A stretch of DNA of 64,000 nt from Ligilactobacillus aviarius subsp. aviarius DSM 20655. Lineage in GTDB: Bacteria > Bacillota > Bacilli > Lactobacillales > Lactobacillaceae. Where the stretch lies: NCBI RefSeq assembly GCF_001436315.1, contig NZ_AYZA01000024.1, positions 24,800 to 88,799 of the forward strand, read 5' to 3'. A program made the translations under genes and the position numbers. The notes under the pieces are model-generated. The model did no database searches. It saw only the letters and a list, made by a program, of their open reading frames with translations, and was not told the origin of the DNA. Positions 8,133-17,989 of the stretch are shown here, piece after piece. The number at the start of each line of letters is the position of its first letter. Position 1 is the first letter of the stretch.

Positions 8133-8789
8133 ATGAGACTTCGAAATCGTCCGTGGGCGAAACCTTTAATTGAAGAAAATCCGCAATATGTGGTGACTGA
8201 ACCGCAACAGTTTAAGGGAAAATGGCAGACGCGGTTTGAAAAACCAGCACCGCTTTTCGTGGAAGTCGGAATGGGGAAAGGACAGTTTATCGTTGAAATG
8301 GCTGCGCGTCATCCGGAAAACAACTATATTGGAATGGAATTACAGACCGTTGCCACCGGAATGGCACTGAAGAAGCAGTTGGAACGCAAATTGCCGAATT
8401 TGCAGCTTGTTCGGGCAGACGGATCCGGGTTGACCGAATACTTTGAAGAAGATGAAGTTGATGGAATCTATCTTAATTTTTCTGATCCATGGCCGAAAAA
8501 GCGTCAAGCTAAGCGACGGTTAACGTATCCGACATTTTTAAAGCAGTATCAAATCGTGATGAAAAACAGCGGAAATATTGAATTTAAAACCGATAATCGC
8601 GGATTATTTGAATATTCGCTAACATCAATGAATAACTTTGGAATGCGGTTTGATCAGGTGTGGCTTGATCTTCATCAAAGCGAAGACCTTGAAGATAACG
8701 TGATGACTGAGTACGAAGAAAAATTCAGTAAAAAGGGTCCAATTTATAAGTTAAAGGCCCATTTCAAACGGGAAGGGGAAAATGAGTAA
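8133..8789 (+). CDS. trmB: tRNA (guanine-N7-)-methyltransferase
   Basis: TrmB uses S-adenosylmethionine to make m7G46 in the tRNA variable loop. The 218-residue protein has the SAM-binding segment [12 protein letters not shown] (about 44-55), the conserved catalytic/recognition motif [17 protein letters not shown] (about 115-131) and the C-terminal DxxxE-type region. The ATG has AGAGGAAA upstream. Its stop codon overlaps the ytpP start by one base. Confidence 0.95.
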   Translation: MRLRNRPWAKPLIEENPQYVVTEPQQFKGKWQTRFEKPAPLFVEVGMGKGQFIVEMAARHPENNYIGMELQTVATGMALKKQLERKLPNLQLVRADGSGLTEYFEEDEVDGIYLNFSDPWPKKRQAKRRLTYPTFLKQYQIVMKNSGNIEFKTDNRGLFEYSLTSMNNFGMRFDQVWLDLHQSEDLEDNVMTEYEEKFSKKGPIYKLKAHFKREGENE

Positions 8790-9109
8790 TGGAAAAACTA
8801 CCAAAGATGACGATGGATGAACTCAATCAAAAGATTGCATCCGGAAATTATGTTTTGTTTTTCACGGCAACATGGTGCGGCGATTGCCGGTTTATTAAAC
8901 CATTTATGCCGGAGATCGAAGCTGATTTTCCTGAATATACATTTTTGAAAATTGATCGGGATGAAAACATTGATCTTTGCCAAGCGCTTGATGTAATGGG
9001 AATTCCCAGCTTTATTGTGTACCGAGATGGTCAGGAAGCCGACCGCTTTGTAAGCAAAGATCGGAAAACGAAAGAAGAAGTCGAAAACTTTTTGAAGAAT
9101 ATTAAATAG
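8789..9109 (+). CDS. ytpP: Thioredoxin family protein YtpP
   Basis: A 106-residue cytosolic thioredoxin-fold protein. The redox motif is TWCGDCRF (CGDC, about residues 30-33), and the cis-proline region GIPSFIVY is present. It is shorter and more divergent than TrxA. It overlaps trmB by one base (TAATG), so the two are translationally coupled. The order trmB-ytpP-ytpR matches Bacillus ytmQ-ytpP-ytpR except that ytpQ is absent. Confidence 0.9.
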   Translation: MEKLPKMTMDELNQKIASGNYVLFFTATWCGDCRFIKPFMPEIEADFPEYTFLKIDRDENIDLCQALDVMGIPSFIVYRDGQEADRFVSKDRKTKEEVENFLKNIK

Positions 9110-9123
9110 GGGTGTGATTGCTG

Positions 9124-9768
9124 ATGTTAATTTCAAGTTATAATCCAGAACACTTAGGTGATGTTTTGATAACAATGATCAAGCCGGATGTGGCCAAGCA
9201 ATCTTCTGAAAAGAAGGAAAATGTGGTTCGTATTTTTAATCGGGAAACAAACGAAACAATTGGCTACAACTTTTTTGATGTGTCAGAAACGTTGACCGGA
9301 TTAAATGGTCAAGGCCAAGTTTTGTTAACTGCTGATCAAGTTAAATTATTAAACGAATTATTGACGAAGGTTGGATTCGAAGATCTTTTAGAAGAAGATC
9401 AAACCCCAAAATTTGTTGTCGGATACGTTGAGGAAATGGAAGCTCATCCTGATTCTGATCACCTGCACGTAACGAAGACTCGCGTTGATAATGACCAAGT
9501 TTTGCAAATTGTTTGCGGCGCTCCCAACATTGAACAGGGCCAAACTGTTGTAGTTGCAAAGGAAGGCGCAATGATGCCAACGGGCGCAATGATTTGGAAT
9601 GGCAAACTTCGTGGAGTTGAAAGCGATGGAATGATTTGTTCAGCCCGCGAATTAGGTTTGCCAAATGCACCGCAAAAGCGTGGAATTTTGGTTTTGCCAA
9701 CTGATGAATATCATGTTGGTGATGAATTCGACTTTGATAAGGCAGCAACATTATTTACTAAAAATTAA
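9124..9768 (+). CDS. ytpR: tRNA-binding (EMAPII/OB-fold) domain protein YtpR
   Basis: A 214-residue protein with a DUF4479-type N-terminal region and a C-terminal tRNA-binding OB domain like that of PheT (about 97-205, VGYVEEMEAHPDSDHLHV ... CGAPNIEQGQTVVVA ... SDGMICSARELGL). Its exact cellular role is not known. The frame opens at a TTG at 9118, but AGGGGTG is spaced correctly for the ATG at 9124. A terminator follows at 9821. Confidence 0.9.
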   Translation: MLISSYNPEHLGDVLITMIKPDVAKQSSEKKENVVRIFNRETNETIGYNFFDVSETLTGLNGQGQVLLTADQVKLLNELLTKVGFEDLLEEDQTPKFVVGYVEEMEAHPDSDHLHVTKTRVDNDQVLQIVCGAPNIEQGQTVVVAKEGAMMPTGAMIWNGKLRGVESDGMICSARELGLPNAPQKRGILVLPTDEYHVGDEFDFDKAATLFTKN

Positions 9769-9820
9769 GCGCAAAATTCGCGTGATCTATGATAAAATGG
9801 GCTAGGTAACCTTTAGACGT

Positions 9821-9846
9821 AATTGGGTTCTGGCCCAATTTTTTTA
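9821..9846 (+). terminator. Terminator between ytpR and sftA
   Basis: The stem AATTGGG/CCCAATT (9821-9840) has a six-base loop and is followed by a T run. A possible -10 (GATAAAAT, about 9791-9798) lies upstream of it rather than downstream, so sftA may depend on read-through. Confidence 0.75.
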
Positions 9847-9862
9847 GTTAGGATGACAAAAT

Positions 9863-12202
9863 ATGGAACATTATGATGGACCGGCTTTTTTTCGGCGTCA
9901 ACCAGTCGAAAAGCCACGGAAAAAAATAAATAACCACCCAGCTGAAGGATTACGCCAAACGGAAGATAGCCATCGGGAATTTCATCCTAGCTATATTCCG
10001 CCTTCAGTTTTAACGCTGGGTTCAAAAAACTTAAAAGAAAAGTATCGCCAATTAGTAACTGAAATAACGAAAGCAGATGAAGATTATCTGTTGTTTGATG
10101 ATGCGGTCAATTCAGCTGATATTGTTGATCTGCTTCATTTTACACCTGAATCAGCGGTTGATGATGAACCGCAACAAGAAGAACAGGTCTCATCTCAAGC
10201 GGATTCGGAGCCGATGGAATCGAGTTTGGCTGAAAGTCCCCTTGAAAAGAACGAAAATGAAGTTGCTGAACATCAGCTCGAGTCTTCATCAAGCGATGAA
10301 TCTGAAACTTTGAATTCAAGTGAAGATGTTCAAGCTCCGGGTCATCAAATTGATGATGACGAATTTGAGCAGGTTAAACCAGAGGCTGATGAAGCTTCAG
10401 CAACTGAGACTGAGAGTGAACCAGATGAAGAGCCTGAAATGGATGAAGCGGATAACAGTTCTGAAAATGATATTGATAAATCGGCACCTGAAACGGATTC
10501 TTCAGTGGATGACTCAATGAAAGCTGAACCTGTGATTGAAGAACCAGAGCAGAAACCAGCCGATACAGAAGATCATCTTCCGGAAGCCGCAGTTACTGAG
10601 CCGGCACCTTCTCAATCGCCAGTTGAGAGCCAAAACGATGACTTATCAGGCCATGCGTTGAGCAAATCGCTTGGCGACATTATGAATGAAGAAAATAATG
10701 CACAACGGAATTTAAAAATTTTTGATTCACCGAAACCGGAACCAGTTTCAGTAGCTGACAGTCATGTCAATGATCATGGTCGCGGATATCAGTTACCGCC
10801 GTTATCGCTTCTTCCAGAACCAGTAGGGGAGGATAGCGAGCAGACTGAAGAATGGGCTTTGAATCAAGCTGATATTTTGAATGAAACGTTTAAGGCCTTT
10901 AATGTCGATGCGCAGGTCAAAGACTGGACGGTTGGTCCAACTGTTACCCAATTTGAAGTTACGCTGGCCCTTGGGGTAAAAGTAAGCAAGATTACGAACT
11001 TAGTTGATGATTTGAAGCTGGCATTGGCTGCAAAGGATATTCGAATTGAAGCCCCAATTGCTGGTAAGAGCAGTGTCGGAATCGAAATTCCGAATAAATT
11101 CTCGCGGCCGGTCATGCTGTCAGAAGTTTTGAATTCGCCGCAGTTTAAGAATGCGCGGTCGCCATTGACGGTTGCGTTAGGGGTTGACCTTTTTGGAATT
11201 CCGCAGGTGACGAATATTCACGATATGCCGCACGGATTGATTGCGGGTGCAACCGGATCAGGAAAATCGGTCTTTATTAATAGTTTGCTGATTTCACTTC
11301 TGTATAAGGCAACTCCTGAACAGGTTAAATTACTGTTGATCGATCCGAAGACGGTCGAATTAGCGCCGTACTCCGAATTACCGCACTTGCTTGCTCCGGT
11401 AATTTCAGATCCGCAAGCAGCAACGGCGTCATTGAAGTGGGCCGTTGAAGAAATGAATAACCGGTATGAAAAGTTAGCAGCTGCCGGGGTTCGCGATATT
11501 GATAGTTTTAACGCGAAAGTTGAAGAAACCGGCGAATACGGCCTTCATATGCCATATATTGTGATTATCATCGACGAATTAGCAGATTTGATGATGACCG
11601 CTTCGGCAGAAATTGCCGATTATATTGGTCAAATTACAGCGAAAGCACGGGCATGCGGAATTCATTTGCTAGTTGCTACTCAACGGCCAAGTGTTGATGT
11701 GATTACCGGAACGATGAAGAATAATATTCCGACCCGAATCGCATTTATGGTTTCAAGTCAGGTTGATTCGCGTACGATTATTGATTCTGCCGGTGCTGAA
11801 AAGCTTCTTGGCCGGGGGGATATGCTTTATCTTGGAAACGGGAAGAGCCAACCGATTCGGCTTCAAGGAACGTACATCAATGATGATAAAATCGATGAAA
11901 TCGTTGATTTTGTTAAGAAACAGGGCAAACCGCACTATGCATTTGATCCGGATAACTTAAAGAAAAAAGAATTGAATCACGAAAAAGAAGATGAGTTGCT
12001 TCCACGGGTTCTCGAATACATCGTTAACGAAGAAACAACGTCAACTTCAAAGCTTCAACGGGTATTTTCAATTGGTTATAACCGGGCTGCGCGGATCATT
12101 GAGGAGCTGGAGAAAAAACAGTACATTTCACCAGCGCACGGTTCAAAGCCGCGGAAAGTCTTTTTAACTGAAGAAGAATTAGACAAAATGCAAAATGAAT
12201 AA
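9863..12202 (+). CDS. sftA: Soluble DNA translocase SftA (FtsK/SpoIIIE family)
   Basis: FtsK-type hexameric ATPase that moves chromosomal DNA from the closing septum. The 779-residue protein has no membrane segment, which with its place after ytpR identifies SftA rather than SpoIIIE/FtsK. Residues about 90-280 are a strongly acidic Glu/Asp/Ser-rich, probably disordered linker. The motor domain has Walker A GATGSGKSVF near 463-472 and Walker B VIIIDELADLM near 568. The last 65 residues form the gamma winged helix that reads orienting DNA motifs. The ATG has AGGATG upstream. Confidence 0.93.
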   Translation: MEHYDGPAFFRRQPVEKPRKKINNHPAEGLRQTEDSHREFHPSYIPPSVLTLGSKNLKEKYRQLVTEITKADEDYLLFDDAVNSADIVDLLHFTPESAVDDEPQQEEQVSSQADSEPMESSLAESPLEKNENEVAEHQLESSSSDESETLNSSEDVQAPGHQIDDDEFEQVKPEADEASATETESEPDEEPEMDEADNSSENDIDKSAPETDSSVDDSMKAEPVIEEPEQKPADTEDHLPEAAVTEPAPSQSPVESQNDDLSGHALSKSLGDIMNEENNAQRNLKIFDSPKPEPVSVADSHVNDHGRGYQLPPLSLLPEPVGEDSEQTEEWALNQADILNETFKAFNVDAQVKDWTVGPTVTQFEVTLALGVKVSKITNLVDDLKLALAAKDIRIEAPIAGKSSVGIEIPNKFSRPVMLSEVLNSPQFKNARSPLTVALGVDLFGIPQVTNIHDMPHGLIAGATGSGKSVFINSLLISLLYKATPEQVKLLLIDPKTVELAPYSELPHLLAPVISDPQAATASLKWAVEEMNNRYEKLAAAGVRDIDSFNAKVEETGEYGLHMPYIVIIIDELADLMMTASAEIADYIGQITAKARACGIHLLVATQRPSVDVITGTMKNNIPTRIAFMVSSQVDSRTIIDSAGAEKLLGRGDMLYLGNGKSQPIRLQGTYINDDKIDEIVDFVKKQGKPHYAFDPDNLKKKELNHEKEDELLPRVLEYIVNEETTSTSKLQRVFSIGYNRAARIIEELEKKQYISPAHGSKPRKVFLTEEELDKMQNE

Positions 12203-12264
12203 ATAATTTTAACTGAACATATGATAGACTATGGATAAAACATGATAAGAGAGGATTTTTTCTA

Positions 12265-13596
12265 ATGGACATGGATGCAACATACTTTTTTGTGGGAATT
12301 AAAGGAACAGGAATGAGTTCGCTTGCATTGATCTTGCATGACAAAGGATGCAAAGTGATGGGTTCAGACATTGATAAGTATACTTTTACCCAACGTGGAC
12401 TTGAACAAGCTGGAATCAAAATTTTACCTTTTAATGCTGACAATATTAAACCAGGAATGATCATTGTTGCCGGCAACGCATTTAATGATGATCAAGAAGA
12501 AATTGCGAAGGCAAAGAAAATGGGCTTAAAGGTAATGCGTTACCCTGAAGTTGTCGAAATGATTATTGAAGAAACAACGAGTATTGGCGTTGCTGGTGCT
12601 CACGGAAAGACAAGTACAACTGGCCTCCTTGCACATGTAATGAGCGGCGTTTCCCCAACAAGCTATTTAGTTGGGGATGGTTCTGGAAAGGGAACGCCGG
12701 ATGCCCGTTTCTTTGTTTTTGAAGCTGATGAATACCGGCGGCACTTTGTTGCATATCACCCAGATTATACGATCATGACAAACATCGATTTTGATCACCC
12801 AGATTACTTTACGGGAATCGATGATGTGTGCGATGCTTTTGAAACCCTTGCACGGCAAACCAAGAAGGGAATCTTTGCATGGGGTGAAGACAAGAACTTA
12901 CGGAAGTTAAATGCTAATGTTCCGATTTATTACTACGGGACAGAAGATAACGATGATTTCGTTGCCAAAAATATCAAGCGGACAACAACCGGCTCAAGTT
13001 TTGATGTTTACTTCCATGATCAATTCTTAGGTAACTTTGAAACCCATTTGTTCGGTGAACACAACGTTTTGAATACGTTGGCAGTGATTGCAGTCAGCTA
13101 CTTTGAAAAGATCGACCTTGGTAAAGTCAAACAAGAATTATTGACCTTTAAAGGGGTTAAACGGCGCTTTACTGAAAAGACGGTTGCTGATATGGTCATC
13201 ATTGATGATTATGCCCACCATCCGCATGAAATTCGGGCAACATTGGATGCTGCGCGGCAGCAATATCCGAATAAAAAGTTAATTGCTGTTTTCCAACCGC
13301 ATACCTTTACGCGGACGATCGCATTGATGGATGACTTTGCTAAGAGTTTGAACATTGCTGACCAAGTATACTTAACTGATATTTTCGGTTCGATTCGTGA
13401 AAATAGCGGCAATGTTTCATCAGCTGACCTTGGGAAGAAGATCACTAAGGGTGGCAAAGTTTTGAAACTTGATAACATGTCACCGCTTTTGGATTATCAT
13501 GATGCCGTTGTGATTTTCATGGGAGCCGGCGATATTCAAAAGTATGAACGCGTTTATGAACAATTGCTTAGTGAATTAAGCTTAAACAAAAATTAA
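12265..13596 (+). CDS. murC: UDP-N-acetylmuramate--L-alanine ligase
   Basis: MurC adds the first amino acid of the peptidoglycan stem peptide in the cytosol, using ATP. The 443-residue protein shows the N-terminal UDP-binding glycine motif [11 protein letters not shown] (about 10-20), the ATP-binding loop [10 protein letters not shown] (about 109-118), and the MurC signature [10 protein letters not shown] near residue 313. AGAGAGG lies 10 bases before the ATG; a second ATG two codons later is possible. It is followed by a strong terminator. Confidence 0.95.
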   Translation: MDMDATYFFVGIKGTGMSSLALILHDKGCKVMGSDIDKYTFTQRGLEQAGIKILPFNADNIKPGMIIVAGNAFNDDQEEIAKAKKMGLKVMRYPEVVEMIIEETTSIGVAGAHGKTSTTGLLAHVMSGVSPTSYLVGDGSGKGTPDARFFVFEADEYRRHFVAYHPDYTIMTNIDFDHPDYFTGIDDVCDAFETLARQTKKGIFAWGEDKNLRKLNANVPIYYYGTEDNDDFVAKNIKRTTTGSSFDVYFHDQFLGNFETHLFGEHNVLNTLAVIAVSYFEKIDLGKVKQELLTFKGVKRRFTEKTVADMVIIDDYAHHPHEIRATLDAARQQYPNKKLIAVFQPHTFTRTIALMDDFAKSLNIADQVYLTDIFGSIRENSGNVSSADLGKKITKGGKVLKLDNMSPLLDYHDAVVIFMGAGDIQKYERVYEQLLSELSLNKN

Positions 13597-13604
13597 GGTT
13601 AAAC

Positions 13605-13646
13605 AAGGCTTTTTCTAATGGATTATGTTAGGAAAAAGCCTTTTTT
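13605..13646 (+). terminator. Terminator after murC
   Basis: The stem AAGGCTTTTTCTAA/TTAGGAAAAAGCCTT (13605-13642, near-perfect) ends in six T. Confidence 0.85.
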
Positions 13647-13649
13647 ATG

Positions 13650-13658
13650 TGCTATAAT
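13650..13658 (+). promoter_or_regulatory. Extended -10 promoter of the Bax-inhibitor-1 gene
   Basis: TGCTATAAT is a perfect extended -10, 32 bases upstream of the ATG. The -35 region overlaps the murC terminator stem and is poor. Confidence 0.6.
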
Positions 13659-13690
13659 CTTCTCTACAATGAATCAGAAGGAGAGTTTTT

Positions 13691-14383
13691 ATGAATAATT
13701 TTGATCAACAAAGCTCAGTTAACATGCGGGGCTTGAACCAGTTCCTGTCACGGATGTATGGCTACATGGCGGGGGCAATCGCAATTTCGGCCATTATGGC
13801 ATTTATTACGGTTAAATATTTACAATATACGATTTTCAGCAGTCCGGTAATGATGATCGTTTTAGGAATTGTTTCGATCGTGATGGTGTTCTCACTGTCA
13901 TATAATCCTAACCGGTCGGCGGTTGCAAGTATCTTAATGCTTTTTGGATATGCGGCAATCGAAGGAATTTTCTTCTCATCGATTTTGGCGGTTTACACGA
14001 TGAAGAACATCACAATGGCATTTGTTTCGGCAGCCGTTGTCTTTGTCGTTTTAAGTCTGTTCGGGTTAAATACTAAGAAAGACTTATCCCGTTTCGGACG
14101 CCAGGCATTTGCAGCGTTGATTGCATTGTTAATTGTTTCAGTGATCAACTTGTTCTTGCACAGTGCCGCAATTGAATACATCTTTTCATATGTTGGGGTT
14201 GTGATCTTTACGATTTTAACCGCATGGGATACGCAAAACATGAAGAACATTTATCTTCAATATGGTGATCAGTATGAAGTCAACAGTTTGGCAGTCAATG
14301 GTGCTTTGCAACTTTACCTTGACTTCATCAACATGTTTATCTACCTTGTTCAAATCTTTGGTCACAACGATAATCAAAACTAA
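13691..14383 (+). CDS. Bax inhibitor-1/YccA family membrane protein
   Basis: A 230-residue integral membrane protein with seven hydrophobic segments covering nearly the whole length after residue 25. The conserved C-terminal aspartate pair of the pH-sensing YetJ channel group appears in ILTAWDTQNM and LDFINMF. Family members are proton-sensitive calcium leak channels; that function is known for Bacillus YetJ and only inferred here. AGAAGGAGAG precedes the ATG. It is monocistronic, with its own promoter and terminator. Confidence 0.9.
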   Translation: MNNFDQQSSVNMRGLNQFLSRMYGYMAGAIAISAIMAFITVKYLQYTIFSSPVMMIVLGIVSIVMVFSLSYNPNRSAVASILMLFGYAAIEGIFFSSILAVYTMKNITMAFVSAAVVFVVLSLFGLNTKKDLSRFGRQAFAALIALLIVSVINLFLHSAAIEYIFSYVGVVIFTILTAWDTQNMKNIYLQYGDQYEVNSLAVNGALQLYLDFINMFIYLVQIFGHNDNQN

Positions 14384-14390
14384 AATGAAA

Positions 14391-14416
14391 GTCGCGGAAT
14401 TTCCGCGATTTTTATT
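14391..14416 (+). terminator. Terminator after the Bax-inhibitor-1 gene
   Basis: The stem TCGCGGAA/TTCCGCGA (14392-14408) is followed by a T-rich tract. Confidence 0.8.
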
Positions 14417-14430
14417 TTGCACGAATGATT

Positions 14431-14439
14431 TGGTAGAAT
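14431..14439 (+). promoter_or_regulatory. Extended -10 promoter of polA
   Basis: TGGTAGAAT fits an extended -10 and lies 32 bases before the polA start. A TTGCAC at 14417-14422 is too close to serve as a canonical -35. Confidence 0.45.
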
Positions 14440-14470
14440 AAGGGTAATAATAAGAACGAGGAAAAGGTTA

Positions 14471-17149
14471 ATGACAAATTCAACGAAAAAATTATTATTG
14501 ATTGATGGAAATAGTGTTGCCTTTCGCGCATTCTATGCACTGTATAATCAGGTTGAAAAGTTTACGAACCATGACGGCTTGCATACAAATGCAATTTACA
14601 GTTTCAAAATTATGTTGGATAAGTTACTGAAACAAATTGATCCGACAAATATTTTAGTTGCATTTGATGCCGGGAGAACAACGTTTCGAACGGAAAAGTA
14701 TGCTGATTATAAAGGCCAACGGAGTAAAACGCCCCAGGAACTTTCAGAACAATTTCCATTTTTGCGGGAAATGCTTATCGATTACGGAATTAAAAGTTAT
14801 GATCTAAAGAATTACGAAGCCGATGACATTATCGGAACCCTTGCCAAAGAAGCTGAGGGTGAAGGCTTTCAAATTACGATCGTAACCGGGGATCGGGATT
14901 TAACGCAACTTGCAACGGACCAAACAACGGTTGCAATCACCAAAAAAGGAGTTTCTGAAATTGAAGAGTACACTCCGGAACACATTGAAGAAAAATTTGG
15001 ATTAAATCCGCGACAAATTATTGACATGAAAGGCCTTGTCGGGGATACTTCTGATAATTATCCCGGAGTAACGAAGGTCGGCGAAAAAACTGCGATTAAG
15101 TTGCTGAAAAAATATGGTTCAATTGAGGGCATTTATGACCAAATTGACGAGATGCGGCAATCGAAGATGAAGGAACATTTGATCGAGGATAAGGAACAGG
15201 CCTTTATGAGTAAAGACCTTGCCCGAATCCGGCAAGATGCGCCAATTGAAGTGGACATTAAGGATACTGAATGGTCCGGAATTGATTACGAAAAATTAGA
15301 AAGTTTCTATCAGCAGATGGACTTTAATCGTTTCTTGAGTGAACTTCATCAAAATCAGGGAGCAGCAAGTTCAGAAAGCGCGTCATCAGTTGCGCCAATC
15401 GATTATACTGAATTAACTGCGGCTAACCTTACGGAATTAGGAAAGTCAGATGGTTCTTCAATTACGTTCCATCTTGAAATGGACGGGGAGAATTATCATA
15501 AAGCGCCGACCATTGGGTTTGCAATTTTGAAGGACGACAAGTACTTTGTTTCAAATCAACCTCAATTATTAAAGGAACCCGTTTTGAAGGAGCTGCTTGA
15601 AAAGGCAACTTTGGATGTCTTTAACGCCAAACGGAATTACGTTGGATTAAACCGCCTTGGAATTCAAATGGCTCCCGTTGATTTTGATTTGTTACTGGTT
15701 TCATACTTGTTAAATAATACTGATAACAGTGATGATCTTGGAAAACTTGCCCATGAGCATCAATACTATCAGGTCCAAAGCGATGAAGACGTGTACGGTA
15801 AAGGCGCCAAGCGGTCAGTTCCGGTTGATCAACCAGAATTCTTGCAACATTTAGCTCATAAAGTCCAAGCAATTCATGATTTGAAATCCCGGTTAATGGC
15901 CGAATTGGATGATCATGAACAGACTGAATTATATGAAACGATTGAACGGCCACTGTCGATCGTGCTTGCTCAAATGGAAATTGCGGGAATTAAGGTCGAC
16001 ATTGACCGGTTAATGCAGATGCGAAGCGAGTTTAAAGAACGGTTAGCTGAAATCGAGCAACAGATTTATCAAGAAGCCGGCGAAGAATTTAATATCGGGT
16101 CACCTAAACAATTAGGAGTAATTTTGTTTGAAAAATTAAAATTGCCAGTCATTAAGAAGACCAAGACCGGATATTCAACGGCAGTCAGCGTTCTTGAGAA
16201 GCTGCAAGGATTAAATCCGATTATTGACAATATTTTACTGTACCGGCAGCTTTCAAAGCTTCAATCAACCTATGTTGAAGGCTTATTAAAAGTTGTCTTT
16301 AAGGAAGATAGCAAGGTTCATACCCGGTATACCCAAACGTTGACATCAACGGGACGGTTGTCATCGGTCGATCCGAACTTGCAAAATATTCCGGTTCGGC
16401 TTGAAGAAGGACGGAAAATTCGCCAAGCATTTGTTCCAAGTCATTCAGGATGGCAGATTTTTTCATCGGATTATTCCCAAATTGAATTGCGGGTCTTAGC
16501 CCACATTTCAGGTGACGAAAACATGCAGGAAGCATTCAAAACCGGGGCAGATATTCACGCAAGCACTGCGATGAAGATTTTTAATTTGGATAGTCCGGAT
16601 GAAGTTACGCCGAATATGCGGCGCCAAGCAAAAGCCGTAAACTTTGGAATTGTTTACGGAATCAGCGATTTTGGCTTAGCACAAAATATCGGGATTACCC
16701 GCAAAGCAGCTAAGAAATTTATTGAAACGTATTTTGAATCGTTCCCAGGAGTTCACAAGTATATGACGGGGATCGTCGAGCTTGCAAAGAAGCAAGGGTA
16801 CGTTGAAACCTTGTTCCACCGGCGCCGTTATTTACCAGAAATCAATAGCAAAAATTATAATTTACGGTCATTTGCTGAACGGACGGCAATGAATTCGCCG
16901 ATTCAAGGCAGTGCAGCGGATATTATTAAAATTGCGATGATTCGGATGCAAAAAATGTTACGTGAAAAAGGATTAAAGGCTAAAATGCTGCTTCAAGTTC
17001 ACGATGAACTGATTTTTGAAGCGCCAAAAGAAGAAATTCCGGTGCTTAAAGAACTGGTTTCGAAGGTGATGGATTCAGCAGTTGATTTGGCTGTTCCGTT
17101 GAAAGTTGAAAGTGCTTCAGGCGATACGTGGTTTGATGCAAAAAAATAA
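14471..17149 (+). CDS. polA: DNA polymerase I
   Basis: Family A DNA polymerase for Okazaki fragment processing and repair synthesis, 892 residues. The 5'-3' exonuclease/flap domain covers about 1-290 (LIDGNSVAFRAFYAL; EADDIIGT; GDTSDNYPGV). The middle region corresponds to the 3'-5' exonuclease fold, but I do not see its usual DxE motif, as in other Firmicute Pol I. The polymerase domain has motif A DYSQIELRVLAH, motif B RRQAKAVNFGIVYG and motif C QVHDELIFE. AACGAGGAAAAGG precedes the ATG. It is the first gene of the polA-mutM-coaE-nrdR-dnaB-dnaI cluster. Confidence 0.96.
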   Translation: MTNSTKKLLLIDGNSVAFRAFYALYNQVEKFTNHDGLHTNAIYSFKIMLDKLLKQIDPTNILVAFDAGRTTFRTEKYADYKGQRSKTPQELSEQFPFLREMLIDYGIKSYDLKNYEADDIIGTLAKEAEGEGFQITIVTGDRDLTQLATDQTTVAITKKGVSEIEEYTPEHIEEKFGLNPRQIIDMKGLVGDTSDNYPGVTKVGEKTAIKLLKKYGSIEGIYDQIDEMRQSKMKEHLIEDKEQAFMSKDLARIRQDAPIEVDIKDTEWSGIDYEKLESFYQQMDFNRFLSELHQNQGAASSESASSVAPIDYTELTAANLTELGKSDGSSITFHLEMDGENYHKAPTIGFAILKDDKYFVSNQPQLLKEPVLKELLEKATLDVFNAKRNYVGLNRLGIQMAPVDFDLLLVSYLLNNTDNSDDLGKLAHEHQYYQVQSDEDVYGKGAKRSVPVDQPEFLQHLAHKVQAIHDLKSRLMAELDDHEQTELYETIERPLSIVLAQMEIAGIKVDIDRLMQMRSEFKERLAEIEQQIYQEAGEEFNIGSPKQLGVILFEKLKLPVIKKTKTGYSTAVSVLEKLQGLNPIIDNILLYRQLSKLQSTYVEGLLKVVFKEDSKVHTRYTQTLTSTGRLSSVDPNLQNIPVRLEEGRKIRQAFVPSHSGWQIFSSDYSQIELRVLAHISGDENMQEAFKTGADIHASTAMKIFNLDSPDEVTPNMRRQAKAVNFGIVYGISDFGLAQNIGITRKAAKKFIETYFESFPGVHKYMTGIVELAKKQGYVETLFHRRRYLPEINSKNYNLRSFAERTAMNSPIQGSAADIIKIAMIRMQKMLREKGLKAKMLLQVHDELIFEAPKEEIPVLKELVSKVMDSAVDLAVPLKVESASGDTWFDAKK

Positions 17150-17161
17150 GAGGTGAGAGAA

Positions 17162-17989
17162 ATGCCGGAATTACCAGAAGTTGAAACGGTTCGCCGGGGA
17201 GTTTCGTCCCAGGTTTTAGACGTTCCGATCAAGAAAATCGATGTCAACTACGAAAAAATGATCAATAACGATATTGATGACTTTAAAAAGAAATTAACGG
17301 GGCAAAAAATTACCCGGATCGATCGGCGGGGGAAGTATTTGCTTTTTCGGTTTACCGGAGACTTAACGATGGTTTCCCACCTTCGAATGGAGGGCAAATA
17401 CATCATTGAAGATCACAACGCGCCAATGGAAAAACACAGTCACGTGATTTTTGAACTCGCGGATGGACGTGATCTGCGGTATAACGATTCACGGAAATTT
17501 GGTCGGATGCAACTGATGCAAACGGGCGAAGAACTTGAATTTCCGGGGATCAAAAAGCTTGGGCCGGAGCCGTTAAGTGCTGATTTTACGGTTGATGATT
17601 TTTATAATCGATTACAGAAAAAGAAAAAGATGATCAAACCGGCCCTCCTTGATCAAACGGTCGTTACAGGATTAGGCAATATTTATGTTGATGAGGTTTT
17701 ATGGATGAGCAAAATTCATCCGCAAACACCGGCTAATCATTTGACTCGGAGTGATGTGCAAAAATTGCATGATAATATCATCAAGGAATTGAAGCTCGCA
17801 ATTGATGCTCAAGGAACAACGGTCTTCTCATTTAAAAATGCGTACAGTCATGCAGGGCAATTCCAAGATCAACTGCATGTTTATCGAAAGACCGGCGAAC
17901 CGTGTGAACGGTGTCATACCCCGATTGAGCGGTTAGTCGTTGGTCAACGGGGGACGCATATTTGTCCAAAGGAGCAGAAAATCAAATAA
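17162..17989 (+). CDS. mutM: Formamidopyrimidine-DNA glycosylase (Fpg/MutM), atypical zinc finger
   Basis: Base-excision repair glycosylase/AP lyase that removes 8-oxoguanine. The N-terminal proline is the nucleophile, so the start must be the ATG at 17162 giving MPELPEVETV (P2, E3), not the upstream GTG at 17153. The 275-residue protein has the H2TH region and a C-terminal zinc finger: Cys248, Cys251 and Cys268 are present, but the fourth ligand position reads Glu271 (CPKEQ instead of CPxCQ). The Shine-Dalgarno sequence of coaE lies on these codons. Zinc binding may be altered; the catalytic residues look intact. Confidence 0.93.
   Translation: MPELPEVETVRRGVSSQVLDVPIKKIDVNYEKMINNDIDDFKKKLTGQKITRIDRRGKYLLFRFTGDLTMVSHLRMEGKYIIEDHNAPMEKHSHVIFELADGRDLRYNDSRKFGRMQLMQTGEELEFPGIKKLGPEPLSADFTVDDFYNRLQKKKKMIKPALLDQTVVTGLGNIYVDEVLWMSKIHPQTPANHLTRSDVQKLHDNIIKELKLAIDAQGTTVFSFKNAYSHAGQFQDQLHVYRKTGEPCERCHTPIERLVVGQRGTHICPKEQKIK

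Noticed and set aside
17153-17161. GTG start for mutM three codons upstream
   Set aside because: Fpg needs proline directly after the initiator methionine as its nucleophile; only the ATG at 17162 provides it.
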